The notes under the pieces: model-generated
The model's database searches: none
Told to the model about the DNA's origin: nothing
What the model saw: the letters and a program-made list of their open reading frames with translations, nothing else
Shown here: positions 16,890 through 26,700 of the stretch, in pieces
Numbering within the stretch: the first letter of the stretch is position 1
How the letters are laid out: every line of letters begins with the position of its first letter
Assembly (NCBI GenBank): GCA_023398955.1
Contig: JAEWRL010000088.1
Coordinates: forward strand, 1 to 44,441
DNA length: 44,441 bases
Source: Pseudomonadota bacterium
GTDB taxonomy: Bacteria; Myxococcota_A; Polyangia; Polyangiales; Polyangiaceae
Reading direction: 5' to 3'
Translations under genes and position numbers: made by a program

Positions 16890-17612
16890 CTACTCGCAGC
16901 CGTCGAAGTAGATGAAGCCTTCTGCCAAGGCACACGTCATCGAACCGTCGTCGGTAGTCAAGCTCTCGCACTCCATCCGCAAGAGCATGGCGCTGCCGTC
17001 GACGCTCAAGGCCGTGCACGAACAAGCCGTGGCAGGAGCCAGCGCTTCCCGCTCCCCGGCTGCTGGTGAAACGGAGATCGTGCATTCCCTCGCTTCCCCG
17101 ACGACCAGCGGCGTTATCAACCCTAACGATACGCCTCCGGCGGAGGAGCTGAGCGCGACATTTGCGTTCAGTGGATTGTTTCCCAGATAGCGACAGGTGA
17201 CGTTGGCACCCCCTGTAGGCAATCCATCCCCATCCGCAATGACCTGCGTCGCCCCGCTCGACGACACGGGATGCCCGCCGCTCACCACCGGGGCGTCGAT
17301 GTACCCGCCCTCGATCGAGCAGCCCGAAGGAATGTGGAGGGAGATGGCGCCCCTCGCCACGCCCGGCGTTGGCTCCCCGATGGAGCCCGTGGAGCCGCCG
17401 GAACCATTCGTCCCGCCGCCAGAGCCGTTCCCACCGACAGCGCTGCCCCCACCCGAATCGCTCCCCGAGCCCCCGCTCGCGGCGGCGCCGCCGCTCGAGC
17501 TCGAGCCCCCCGATGCGTCGTTTGAATCATCTCCCCCGGAGCACGAAACACCGACGGCAAGAGCCGTCCCCAAGAGCGCGGTGGTCAGCAAGCGCAGCCG
17601 TAGATCCCTCAT
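16890..17612 (-). CDS. Small cysteine-containing lipoprotein
   Basis: A 240-residue lipoprotein of unknown function. The signal is LLTTALLGTALAVGVSC, followed by a long Gly/Ser/Asn linker (about 25-75). A domain follows with RGAISLHIPSGCSIEGGYID, VTCRYLGNNPLNANVALSS, then ECTISVSPAAG, CSCTALSVDGSAMLLRMECE and a final EGFIYFDGCE. The ATG at 17612 is chosen because the signal peptide begins there; the frame is open to 17783 but that extension is not signal-like. The nearest purine-rich ribosome site (GGAGGA) is about 20 bases upstream, further than usual. It is the intact parent of the dead copy 70 bases downstream. Likely surface or periplasmic. Confidence 0.78.
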   Translation of the reverse strand: MRDLRLRLLTTALLGTALAVGVSCSGGDDSNDASGGSSSSGGAAASGGSGSDSGGGSAVGGNGSGGGTNGSGGSTGSIGEPTPGVARGAISLHIPSGCSIEGGYIDAPVVSGGHPVSSSGATQVIADGDGLPTGGANVTCRYLGNNPLNANVALSSSAGGVSLGLITPLVVGEARECTISVSPAAGEREALAPATACSCTALSVDGSAMLLRMECESLTTDDGSMTCALAEGFIYFDGCE

Positions 17613-17699
17613 GCGCGGATGGTAGTGCGGGCTTCCTCCGTCGTAAATGGCTTTGCACGAGCCGCACCTCCCTCGGGTGACGCACGGTTCCATCCCCCC

Positions 17700-18525
17700 A
17701 AACCGCGGGCCAGTCAGGGACCGCAGGGTTGAAAGCCGAGCCATCGTCGTGGCTGCACGGGGACCCCCGTGTCCAGATAGCATGGGCGCGTGGCACCTGC
17801 GGAGTGCTCCGATCGAGAGAGACCCAATCGTTGGCTACGCCAATGGCCGAGCTCCACCGTTCATCCAGCGCCATGCTTCCGCTCTGGTCCAATAGGATCA
17901 CCACGTAGTCGCGCAGCACCTCGGAAGCAGGCACGAGCCCTGCGCTGGAGCCCAAGAATAGCTGCTCGTCGCCATCTGCTGTCACCTTGGAACCCGGTAA
18001 GCAGATCATCGGCCCCGTCGCCGTTGAAGTCACCGGCGGTGAGGGCGGCCGCGGGGGCTTGAACCAGGGGAATCACGACACCCGGGGATGGCTCACCCGT
18101 CGTCGAGGGAATCACGTAAGCATAGAGGCACACGAGGCCAGGGATGATGGGATCCCGCTCTAGCCTGTAGGCAAAGGCGTCGGCGAGCCCATCGCCATCG
18201 AACTCCGTTTGCACGCCAAGGGACATCCCATGCTGCCAGACAAACGGCATCCCTGACGGCGGCGGCACGGCGATCTCCGCAGTATCCAGGATGCGACTCC
18301 CGTTACAGTCGCTCCCACCCTCGGCGCAACGTGTGGCAGGTGAATACCTGATGGGTGATGAGTGCCGACGAGCGACTGACCCGGCCATTGCCATTGGTTG
18401 ACCATACCGATGGGAAGGCTCGGACGCGGGGTGATGCCGTCCTGGCACGTCACTTCCCGATCGACGCGGAAGAGCGCCCAGTCGCTGGCCCAATCGGGAA
18501 TGGTTGCAGGCAGGCCAGGTGTGCG
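17700..18525 (-). pseudogene. Degraded trypsin-like / FG-GAP / vWA lipoprotein gene
   Basis: Minus-strand pieces in several frames match the order of domains in the intact protein at 29214-31781. First is a protease piece (PDWASDWALFRVDREV, then GTHHPSGIHLPHVAP in another frame). Next come FG-GAP-like calcium motifs (QTEFDGDGLADAFAYRLE, TAGDFNGDGADDLLTGFQG). Last, in yet another frame, is a von Willebrand A start (LRDYVVILLDQSGSMALDER, WVSLDRSTPQVPRAHAIW). At least two frameshifts separate them, and both the N-terminus and the end of the vWA domain are missing. The upstream end abuts the lipoprotein gene starting at 18610 on the other strand. Boundaries are approximate. Confidence 0.72.
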
Positions 18526-18609
18526 ACGGGTCCTCGCTGCAGGACGGCTTCGGGTTCTGAGTTTCACGCGCCCGTAGCCAGCCCTGCCCGTGCAGTTTAC
18601 CATCGTGGC

Positions 18610-19314
18610 ATGCGGTATCGCGCGCTCTTGCTCGCCGGATGCGCTGTCGGAGCTTGTTCCCGGCCTGCGCATCCCGTGAGGATACCTGCCGTCGTCTTCG
18701 GCTCCGCGCAGGCGAACGAGCTCCGCTGTATCGAGGGGGTCTACCGTTGGGGAGCAGAGCCAGGCACAGCTCAAGGGTTCGCCGTTCTCGGCAGTGAACA
18801 CGCCGCTCAGGTCGTGTTCACGCGTGCCCTCTTTCCATGCGGCAGATCATGGACTCGCCCTCGCGTCTACGGACGCTTCCAGCATGAGCTCGAGCGAGAG
18901 CCGCTGCAGGAATCGGTATGCACGAGGGCGCTCGGAGTGGGGAACGCCATCGACCTGATACCTCGGGCGCTCCTCTGGCCGGACGTCTTCGAGCAGCTCC
19001 ATGTGTCTCCCGACGCCGACTGCGAGGGGTCCTACTGCGCCCACTCCTTTTGCCGCGGCACCCTCTACACCGAGGCTCGTACCGGCAACATCGCTCGCGC
19101 CCGCATCGAGCTCAAGAGCGATGAGGACCCCAGGGACAACCACGGTCTCGACTACTTTGCCTTTCACGACTGGTACTTCACCTTCATCGGTTACGTGGAC
19201 GACCCCTCCGAGTGCAAGCCCCCGTTGCCACCTTCCTGCTTCATGCGGGACTGGGGCAAGCAATCGGCGAGCTCTTGGAGGGACACCCTTGGATCTACTT
19301 CCGCGAGGAAGTGA
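18610..19314 (+). CDS. Lipoprotein of unknown function with foreign C-terminus
   Basis: A 234-residue lipoprotein; MRYRALLLAGCAVGAC gives a compact signal with the lipobox LLAGC. The body is globular with spaced cysteines (CIEGVYRWG, FPCGRSW, CEGSYCAHSFC, SECKPPLPPSC) and no family I recognise. After about residue 217 the protein reads GKQSASSWRDTLGSTSARK, which is out-of-frame translation of DNA homologous to the 3' part of the lipoprotein gene at 22596. The native end has therefore been replaced or truncated by recombination near 19255-19270. The ATG at 18610 is chosen for the signal. The ribosome site is weak. Function may survive, since only the tail is changed. Confidence 0.65.
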   Translation: MRYRALLLAGCAVGACSRPAHPVRIPAVVFGSAQANELRCIEGVYRWGAEPGTAQGFAVLGSEHAAQVVFTRALFPCGRSWTRPRVYGRFQHELEREPLQESVCTRALGVGNAIDLIPRALLWPDVFEQLHVSPDADCEGSYCAHSFCRGTLYTEARTGNIARARIELKSDEDPRDNHGLDYFAFHDWYFTFIGYVDDPSECKPPLPPSCFMRDWGKQSASSWRDTLGSTSARK

Positions 19315-19376
19315 GCGTCCGGCAGCCGGAGGGACCTACGCTGCGCGTGGCACGTTTGTGGAGGAGACGGGGTTGA
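19269..19376 (+). pseudogene. Paralogous 3' fragment fused to the preceding gene
   Basis: In the frame ending at the TGA at 19374-19376 the DNA reads ELLEGHPWIYFREEV, then VRQPEGPTLRVARLW. The gene at 22596 reads QLLEGLPWTYFREEA, then IRQLEGPTLRVARLW. I count about 11 differences over 94 aligned bases with no gap (19271-19364 against 22958-23051). The fragment has no start and is read in the wrong frame by the upstream gene. Confidence 0.82.
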
Positions 19377-19682
19377 GACCTGCCTACGTGCCGCTGCATT
19401 CCGCATCGCTTCTGAGCTCCCGAATGAGCCCCAACGAAGGACGGGCTCCGTCTCTCGATGAGGCGGTCTGCGTGCGGTTGAGCCGGCATGGCCCACTCGA
19501 GCGAAAGGGTGAAGGAGACTCGCGCCACGGAACCATGAGCTCTGGCGCGTCAGATGCCGGCTCTCAGCCGGGCAACATGCGTTCACGCCTCTTGTGGAGG
19601 CTGGAGAGTTACGCTACCGTATTTTGAACATTTGCGACCGCACTGGAAGCGGCAGCAGTTCCTAAGGGGAGTAGCGACGACA
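19377..19682. other. Gene-free stretch before the repeat lipoprotein
   Basis: I recognise no gene here. Open frames are short and lack domain features. The only signal is AAGGGGAG at about 19661-19668, the likely ribosome site for the ATG at 19683. Confidence 0.4.
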
Positions 19683-20891
19683 ATGCAGATCTCATTCGAC
19701 AAGTTCCTAGCACTGACAATCACAATCGCCGCCGGCGCGAACCTCTCGCTCGGCTGCGTCGTCGAGTCCGCTGATGACGATGATGGAAGCGGTGGAGACA
19801 GCTCGAGCGCAGGCGCGGCAGGCAACGCCGAGACGGGGGCAGCTGGGGCGGCTGGCCTCACCGAGAGCAACGGCGGGAGCTCGGCGCTCGCGGGAGCTTC
19901 GGGAAGCGCGGGCTCGAGCACCGGCGTGGCGGGAAGCGCGGGCTCGAGCACCGGCGCGGCGGGAAGCGCGGGCTCGAGCACCGGCGTGGCGGGAAGCGCG
20001 GGCTCGAGCACCGGCGTGGCGGGAAGCGCGGGCTCGAGCACCGGCGTGGCGGGAAGCACAATCGGCACTGCCGGAGCCGCAGGCGGAGCGGCGGAAACGG
20101 CTGGCACTGCCGGCGCGGCATTCGATGACGAAGCCGGCGGCGCCGCTGGCGCTCCCAGCACCGAGGGCACCGGGGGAGCCGCTGGATCGGGCGGCACTTG
20201 CCTCTCCAGCGATCCCGCTGACGAAGGAACGGGCTTCGATTGCTCGACCCTACCCTACTACACGGAGCGCTGTCCCAATCCGAGCGGCGAGGGAGACATG
20301 TCGCCTCTTGCAGCGGGTGTTTGTTGGCAGTATTCGGAGCAGCGCACAGAATCCGTGCGCGTCCTCACCGATTGCCTTGCCGCGATCACTGTCACGGCGG
20401 AGGGCTACTGCGGCGCGGAGCACGCAGCCGCCGTCGACGCCTGTGTGGCGGAGATGCAAGCCCGGACCTGTCCGAGCTCCGCAGCCATCGAGGCGTGCGC
20501 CTCGATCAGCAGCGCTTGCAGCGCCGTGAGCGAGGAAGCTTGCGTCGCCGAGCTCAGCGTGCTCTCCGACACGGAAATCACCACCTATGTCGAACCCTGC
20601 GCGGTGGCCACCGCCGAACTGAGCTCGACCTGCGAGCACGCCTACCGCCAGTGCGCCGGCCATCCTGATCTGTTCGTCTCGGTTCAGGACGCGTGCGACG
20701 AGGTGCGAGGTACCTGCACCGACGTGGACGCGACGACCTGCGAGAGTCGGCTCGATATCTATGGCGGCGGAGCGCTCTACGAATCGACGTTCTACTCGTT
20801 CGTCGTGGGATGCATGCAGACCGAGCAGGAAGCGAGCTCCGCCACGTGCACGGCGGCATTCGAGACCTGCACTTCCACGTGGGCGGACTGA
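19683..20891 (+). CDS. Repeat-linker lipoprotein with cysteine-rich domain
   Basis: A 402-residue lipoprotein: signal LALTITIAAGANLSLGC, then a long low-complexity Gly/Ser/Ala/Thr linker (about 30-178) that includes five tandem GSAGSSTGVA units, then a globular Cys-rich domain (about 180-400). That domain has regularly spaced cysteines (CLAAITVTAEGYC, VDACVAEMQARTC, IEACASISSAC, VQDACDEVRGTC, CTAAFETC) suggesting repeated helical hairpins tied by disulphides. No family is recognised. The ATG at 19683 fits the signal and has AAGGGGAG 14 bases upstream. The Mur ligase-like gene follows after 19 bases on the same strand, so co-transcription is possible but no functional link is obvious. Confidence 0.82.
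   Translation: MQISFDKFLALTITIAAGANLSLGCVVESADDDDGSGGDSSSAGAAGNAETGAAGAAGLTESNGGSSALAGASGSAGSSTGVAGSAGSSTGAAGSAGSSTGVAGSAGSSTGVAGSAGSSTGVAGSTIGTAGAAGGAAETAGTAGAAFDDEAGGAAGAPSTEGTGGAAGSGGTCLSSDPADEGTGFDCSTLPYYTERCPNPSGEGDMSPLAAGVCWQYSEQRTESVRVLTDCLAAITVTAEGYCGAEHAAAVDACVAEMQARTCPSSAAIEACASISSACSAVSEEACVAELSVLSDTEITTYVEPCAVATAELSSTCEHAYRQCAGHPDLFVSVQDACDEVRGTCTDVDATTCESRLDIYGGGALYESTFYSFVVGCMQTEQEASSATCTAAFETCTSTWAD
19901..20050 (+). repeat. 30-bp coding minisatellite, five units
   Basis: Five consecutive units, each GGGAAGCGCGGGCTCGAGCA followed by CCGGCGTGGC; the second ends CCGGCGCGGC. Each encodes ten residues (GSAGSSTGVA), so copy changes keep the frame and change linker length only. Confidence 0.95.
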
Positions 20892-20910
20892 GCCGTCAGA
20901 AAGATGCCGA

Positions 20911-22173
20911 GTGGCCGTAGAGATCCAGAGACCGGTGCCGCCTTTCGCGCCCTTCGCGCGGGATCTCTACTCGGCAGGCGTGACAGGAACGAACGGCAAG
21001 ACCTCGACGACGCTGATGATCTCCGCGATCTTCCGGGCGGCGGGTCTTGCCTGCTCGTTCGAGACCACGCTGGGCAGGGGCGGCTCGGGCGACTCAGTGT
21101 TCGAGCCCCGCGAGGGGATGGCCTTCAGCGACTACGCCCGCAAGGCCGTGGAGCGAGGGACGACACACCTCGCCGTGGAGGTCACGAGCGAGTCGCTCGC
21201 GCGGGGATGGGGGAAGCAGTGGCGATTCGACTGTGGGGTCTTCACCAACCTCTCTCGTGACCACCTGGACGCTCATGGCAGCTTCGAGCACTACTTGGCG
21301 AGCAAAGCCCAGCTCTTCATCCACCTGGGGCCCGGAAGGACCGCCGTGCTCAACGCCTCCGATCCAGCGTCGGTGCTGCTCGATCGTGTGATTCCACCGG
21401 ACGTCCTACGCTCCAACTACGCCTCCGTCTCGCGCGGCCCTGCGGCGCTCGATGCGGCGCTCGCGGCACGCTGCATCACCATCGCTCGCGAAGGGACCCG
21501 CATCGACCTCGAACCCTCGCCTCACGCCGAGGCGCTCGGTGGGGTGTTGCACACGCCGCTCATCGGCGCCGTTTTCGGCGAGAACGCGCTCGCCGCAGCG
21601 CTCGCGGGATTGGCGGCCGGCGTCGCACCGAAGAGCGTCGTCGCGGGGCTCGCCTCGCTCGAGCGTGTGCCGGGCCGCTTCGAGGTCGTCGGCCGAGAGC
21701 CTCTCGTTGCCGTCGACTACGCCCACACCCCCGACGCCCTCGCCCGCATCACCGACTCCAGCCGCCAACTCGCTGGCGCGACTCCAGGGGGTAGGCTCAT
21801 CGTCGTCTTCGGGGCGGGAGGGAATCGCGACGCCGAGAAGCGGCAGCCCATGGGCGAAGCCGTCGGCAGGCGCGCCGACTACGCCATCATCACGAGTGAC
21901 AACCCGCGCAGCGAGGATCCCCGCGTGATCGCCCGAGCTCTCGAGGCGGGCTGCCGGCGTGGCGGGCGCGCCCACGTTCGGGTCGAGCTCGACAGGAAGA
22001 GCGCCATCCACCAGGCCATCGATCGCGCCGCGCCAGGCGACGTCGTCCTCATCTGCGGCAAGGGCCATGAAACGGGGCAAACGCTCGGCGAGCAGACCTT
22101 TCCCTTCGATGACCGAGGGGTCGCGAGCGAGCGGCTCGGGCGGAGGCGGACCGGCGCTGCCGGGGGAGATTGA
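20911..22173 (+). CDS. MurE-like Mur ligase lacking domain 1
   Basis: A 420-residue ATP-dependent amide ligase. The P-loop TGTNGKTSTT begins at residue 25, whereas normal MurE has an N-terminal UDP-binding domain of roughly 100 residues first. Central features are intact: VFTNLSRDHLDAHG, carbamylated-lysine region YLASKAQLF, VLNASDP, and the C-terminal-domain start VDYAHTPDALARI. The DNPRSEDP motif is that of meso-diaminopimelate-adding MurE, and KGHETGQ is also conserved. The usual EVSSHAL is EVTSESL here. GTG at 20911 is the only sensible start after the upstream stop. Without domain 1 it may act on a substrate other than UDP-MurNAc-dipeptide, so I do not call it murE. Confidence 0.82.
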   Translation: MAVEIQRPVPPFAPFARDLYSAGVTGTNGKTSTTLMISAIFRAAGLACSFETTLGRGGSGDSVFEPREGMAFSDYARKAVERGTTHLAVEVTSESLARGWGKQWRFDCGVFTNLSRDHLDAHGSFEHYLASKAQLFIHLGPGRTAVLNASDPASVLLDRVIPPDVLRSNYASVSRGPAALDAALAARCITIAREGTRIDLEPSPHAEALGGVLHTPLIGAVFGENALAAALAGLAAGVAPKSVVAGLASLERVPGRFEVVGREPLVAVDYAHTPDALARITDSSRQLAGATPGGRLIVVFGAGGNRDAEKRQPMGEAVGRRADYAIITSDNPRSEDPRVIARALEAGCRRGGRAHVRVELDRKSAIHQAIDRAAPGDVVLICGKGHETGQTLGEQTFPFDDRGVASERLGRRRTGAAGGD

Positions 22174-22513
22174 CGCGCGCGAGCCGCTGCCCATCGTTCG
22201 CTCGGGCGCCCCCCTGGACGACGAGCGGGGAGCCTATGAAGCGTGGAGGGTCGCCGCCCGCGCTGTGCTCTCGCCACTGGCAGAATCGTGGTTGGAACCT
22301 TGGGGCGAGTTGCAGGTTGGGTACGCCCTCGCCGAGGAGAGCGACGACTACGGCAACACCCTCTCTTCAGTTCATCCGCACTTCCACAGGCATCAATTTC
22401 CACTCTCCCGACGGCGAAACCCTCAGCGTGAACGCAGAGCATTCCATATCCGTCCACACGTGCGGCTCCGTTTTTTGGACCTGAAACGGTCGCGCTTCAA
22501 CCAGGACTCGTAG
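22109..22513 (+). other. Uncertain reading frame or gene remnant after the Mur ligase
   Basis: A frame from the ATG at 22109 (overlapping the Mur ligase end by 65 bases) reads PIVRSGAPLDDERGAYEAWR and LAESWLEPWGELQVGYALAE, which is protein-like, and then turns Arg-rich. From about 22370 a different frame, ending at the TGA at 22482-22484, looks better (STGINFHSPDGETLSVNAEH, then SISVHTCGSVFWT). A frameshifted small gene is the simplest reading. No family is recognised. The rest of 22174-22595 shows nothing else. Confidence 0.3.
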
Positions 22514-22595
22514 CCCTTGTTGGTGGTCGATGTTCGCGCTGCGCTCGTCCGCTTTGCGACTCCCAACCGCTGCCGATGCCCTATCATCATGTGCG

Positions 22596-23360
22596 ATGAC
22601 GAGCCGAAATGAAACCCGGATCGGACTTGCACGATGGAGTCCATGGGTTCTCGCGGGCAGCCTTTTTTCTAGCGCGGCTTGCGGGCACGCGCCGTGCACC
22701 ATCCCGCCGAGCCGCCCCGCAGCGTCGAGCGGTTCCCCGCGGGCGATCACGCCTCCCGCTTCGAGGCAGAGCCGCCTAGCTTGCGCGAGCATCGAGGCCA
22801 CCCTCGGCCCACGCGAAGAACCCTGGGCGACGGTGACCGAGCAGGCCATCCGCAGCCACTTCGAGGCACTGCCGGGAAACTCCGTCCAAATCGAATGGCT
22901 TGCGTGCGGGAGCACGGCTTGCCTGCTGCAGGTCAGCGAAGTGGAGCGCGCCCAGCAGCTCTTGGAAGGACTTCCTTGGACGTACTTCCGCGAGGAGGCG
23001 AGCATCCGGCAGCTGGAGGGCCCGACGCTGCGCGTGGCACGTTTGTGGAGGCACCCAGCTGACGCTTCTGGAGATCCGACGGAGGGGCAAACCTCTGTCG
23101 CCGCTCCGCTGGGCGATCCGTGCCTTGCCGGTCTCCCCTGCGGAGATCGCGGGCAAGCAGCCCCCCACTTCGACCCGCCAGGCTACGTCCTGCCAACTGG
23201 TGACGGGGAGAGCCTCTGCTTCGTCACGGGCGTCGCGCTCTGCCACTGCCAGGAGTCCCTCCTCCCGTCACAGGATTGCAAGGCGGCGGACTATGAGGCG
23301 ATGGCGCCGGGCGGGTTCGGATCTGCGCCTTCAGATGTCTGTTTGCCGCTGAAGCCGTGA
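22596..23360 (+). CDS. Lipoprotein of unknown function, recombination donor family
   Basis: A 254-residue lipoprotein with a signal ending SLFSSAAC. Residues about 75-150 form a compact domain (ATVTEQAIRSHFEALPGNSV, IEWLACGSTACLLQVSEVER, QQLLEGLPWTYFREE, EGPTLRVARLWR), followed by a Cys-rich tail (CLAGLPCGDRG, CFVTGVALCHC, SDVCLPLKP). The SHFE-ALPG plus CGSTACLLQV pattern occurs in small myxobacterial periplasmic proteins whose role I do not know. The ATG at 22596 is chosen for the signal; an upstream ATG at 22530 would add 22 residues. A fragment of a close paralogue lies at 19269-19376. Confidence 0.75.
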   Translation: MTSRNETRIGLARWSPWVLAGSLFSSAACGHAPCTIPPSRPAASSGSPRAITPPASRQSRLACASIEATLGPREEPWATVTEQAIRSHFEALPGNSVQIEWLACGSTACLLQVSEVERAQQLLEGLPWTYFREEASIRQLEGPTLRVARLWRHPADASGDPTEGQTSVAAPLGDPCLAGLPCGDRGQAAPHFDPPGYVLPTGDGESLCFVTGVALCHCQESLLPSQDCKAADYEAMAPGGFGSAPSDVCLPLKP

Positions 23361-23773
23361 GACGGGTGCCCGACGAGCGCGCCCCCAACGCACGTCGACC
23401 CAGACGATCGTGGCCTGGGCCTCCGGTCGGAGTCGCGGCGGACCCCCAGTGACCCGGGACCACGGCACTCGGAAGTCGCACCGCTGCGACCCTCTCGGGG
23501 AGGGCGCCACCGTGTCCTGAGATAGCCAGCATGCGGTGACGAAAGCGTGGCTTCTCGTGAGCCACTGCGGGACGCTGCCTCCACCTAGGTCACATCGCGC
23601 AAGACGTGCGACCCGCACCAGGTACCACCGAGACGGCGTGGGCTTCCGCCAGGACCGGCGGCTCTACCCCCCGCTAAGCGGCGTCCGGATCACGAATTTC
23701 GGCCGCTCGGTTACAGTATCATGGTAGACATTGATTCACATTGGCATCTCGAGCTGATTTCGGAGTCCTCGGC
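23361..23773. other. Gene-free stretch before the fibro-slime gene
   Basis: Open frames on both strands here are Arg/Pro/Ser-rich shadows with no domain features. I see no RNA gene or terminator with a T run. The promoter of the fibro-slime gene should lie in its right part, where local AT content rises (about 23690-23760). Confidence 0.4.
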
Positions 23774-26700
23774 ATGACGAGTCAACCTCGCTTCTGGGCG
23801 CTGTCCTTTCTGGTTGTCCTGTTCTTCGGCTGCAGCAATCCCACCGTGTACTGGGATGAAGAGGAGGTGGGGACAGCGGGCACCGCGGGCACGAGCGGAG
23901 GCGGCGGTGGCACCGGGAATCGCCCGAACTTCGAACTTGGTGGAGAGTCGAACGCTGGCGGCGCCCCCACCACAGCAGAATGCGGCAATGGGGACCTCGA
24001 ACCCGGTGAGCTTTGCGACGATGGCAACACCGATGACGACGACGGATGCTCCGCGGACTGTTTGAAGCAAGACCCGGAGTTTGCTTGCCTGACGCCGGGA
24101 GAGGAGTGCGTCCGGGTCGTCATCTGCGGGAACGGCATCCTGGAAGGCAGCGAGGTCTGTGACGACGGGGACACGGATGACGACGATGGGTGCTCCGCGG
24201 ACTGCCGAACCATCGAGGACGGTTGGGTTTGCCCGCGCCCGGGACGCGCTTGTGTCGAGCTCTCGGAGTGCGGCAACGGGATCTTGGAGCGCGGTGAGGC
24301 CTGCGACGACGGCAATGACGAGTCGGCAGACGGCTGCTCGGGGACCGAGGAGTCGCTTCTCAGCGGATGCCAGCTCGAGGAGGGCTTCTGGTGCCCAGCA
24401 GCGGGAGAAGACTGCGTGCCGCTCGTCTGCGGCGACGGCAACCGCACCCCCGACGAGGAATGCGACGACGGCGATGAGGCATCCGGGGACGGCTGCTCCA
24501 GCTCGTGCGAGGTGGAGGAAGGCTGGCGCTGCTCCGCCAGCAGCTGCCGTCCCTTCTGCGGAGACGGCCTGATTCGGGGCTCCGAGGAGTGCGACGATGG
24601 CAATCGGGAGAGCGGTGACGGTTGCTCCGCAGCCTGCGTCGTCGAACCGTATTGGACCTGCGAGGACGAGCCCAGCGATTGCGCGTCCAGCATCTCCTGC
24701 GGCAATGAGTCGGTCGAGCCGGGCGAGGTCTGCGACCCACCGGGCGTGGACGGCTGCAGCGCGGACTGCAAGAACTTCGCCCCCGACGTCGGGGCCCAGC
24801 CGATCTGCGGCAACGACGCAATCGAGCTCGGGGAGACCTGCGATCCACCTGCCGTAGGCGCGGGTTGCAGCGCCGACTGCCTCATCGAGGAGGGCTTCAC
24901 CTGCCCGCGCCCTGGCACCTGCTTCCCACTCCCCGAGTGCGGGGACGGCATCGTCCAGGTGGGAGAGCAATGCGATGTCGGACCGCAGTCGTCCGCTGGT
25001 TGCGTGGACTGCCAGGTCACGTCTGGCTGGTACTGCTATGGGCTCCAACCCTCCGTCTGCGAGCAGCCGGTCTGCGGGGATGGCCTCCGGTCACCGGGCG
25101 AGGAGTGTGACGACGGCGACGACGAGGGTGACGACGGCTGCAGTGACGCCTGCACTGTCGAAGACGGCTGGACGTGTCCCCAAGCGAACGAGTCCTGCAT
25201 CCCCATCTGCGGGGATTCCCTGCTGACCGGAGACGAAGAGTGCGACGACGGCGACCGCGACAATGATGATGGCTGCAACGCCGCCTGTTACCTCGAACCA
25301 GGCTACGTCTGCTCCGAGCCCGGCGAGGATTGCGTGCTCTCCGTCTGCGGGAACTCCGACGTGGAGCCCGGCGAAGGCTGCGACGACGGCAACTCCGTAG
25401 CGGGAGACGGCTGCAGCGCCAACTGCCAACGGGAGCCAACGGTGACGCCCGGACCCAACCCCGTCGTTCACGTGACATGCGGCGACGGCCTCGTTACCAG
25501 CGGCGAGGAATGCGATGACGGGAACACGGAGGACGGGGACGGCTGCTCCGCGACCTGCACCGAAGAAGAGGGCTACGACTGCCAGGACCTCCTCGACCCG
25601 CCCGCCTTCGTCGAGTTCGCCGTGACCTATCGCGACTTCAAGCAGGATGCCGATGTGGGCGGTCACCCCGACTTCCAGTGGGAGCCGAGCCCGTCCCGTC
25701 GCAACATGCCGGGCCCCGTGTGCACCACGGCGAACGACACGGCCTGCGACGTCGCCCCGGGCGTTGTGTGCCCAGCAGGCACCTGCGGTGTGCTCGACGA
25801 CGACGGCAAACCCATCCACCACCTGACCGGGACTGCCTCGGAACGAGGGCGGGTCACCAGCGCGGATACGTTCTCGCTCTGGTACAGGAACGCCAGCGAC
25901 GAGCCCGGCGTCATTGCGGACAACCCGCTGGGTGTCCTGAACAGCACCAGCACGGAGCCGGACGACCTCATCGAGATGTGCCACGTCCGGGATTCACTGC
26001 GGCTCACCCAAATGGGCGGTGAAGAGTCCGAGGTCTACCAGTTCGACAGCGCCCGGCACTTCCCCCTCGGGGACTCGGGTGTCGATCCCGTCATTGAGGA
26101 GCGTTGCTTCGGACTCCTCTCTGGCTGGAACCGCAACTTCCACTTCACCACCGAGCTACGGTATTTCTTCCAGTATCGTGGCGGCGAGACCCTCGCCTTC
26201 CGCGGGGATGACGACGTCTGGGTGTTCATCAACGGCAGGCACGCCGTGGACATCGGCGGCGTCCACGGCGTGGAGTACGGCCGAGTCATCCTCGGAGACG
26301 ACGGGGATGGCGGAGGGGTGGACAGCGACTGCTCCGTGCACGGCGCCGGCAGCGCTCCCGGCGACTGCACGCTCGAACAGGGGGAGCTCGATACCCCGGA
26401 CGACAAGCGCTTCGGGCTCGTAGTAGGCGAAGTCTACGAGATCGTGCTCTTCCACGCAGAGCGCCACACAACGGCCTCCAACTTCCAGCTCACCCTGGCC
26501 GGGTTCTTGGCTCCGCGCTCCTATTGCTCTCCGATCTGTGGGGATGGCATCGTTGTGGGCCGCGAGGTCTGCGATGACGGTCCGGACAACACCGACGACG
26601 TCTACGGCGCCTGCAACACGGAATGCACAATGCGCGCCTTCTGCGGCGACAGGGTCGTGCAGGGGGCCAGCAGCAATCCCCCGGGACCCGAGGAATGCGA

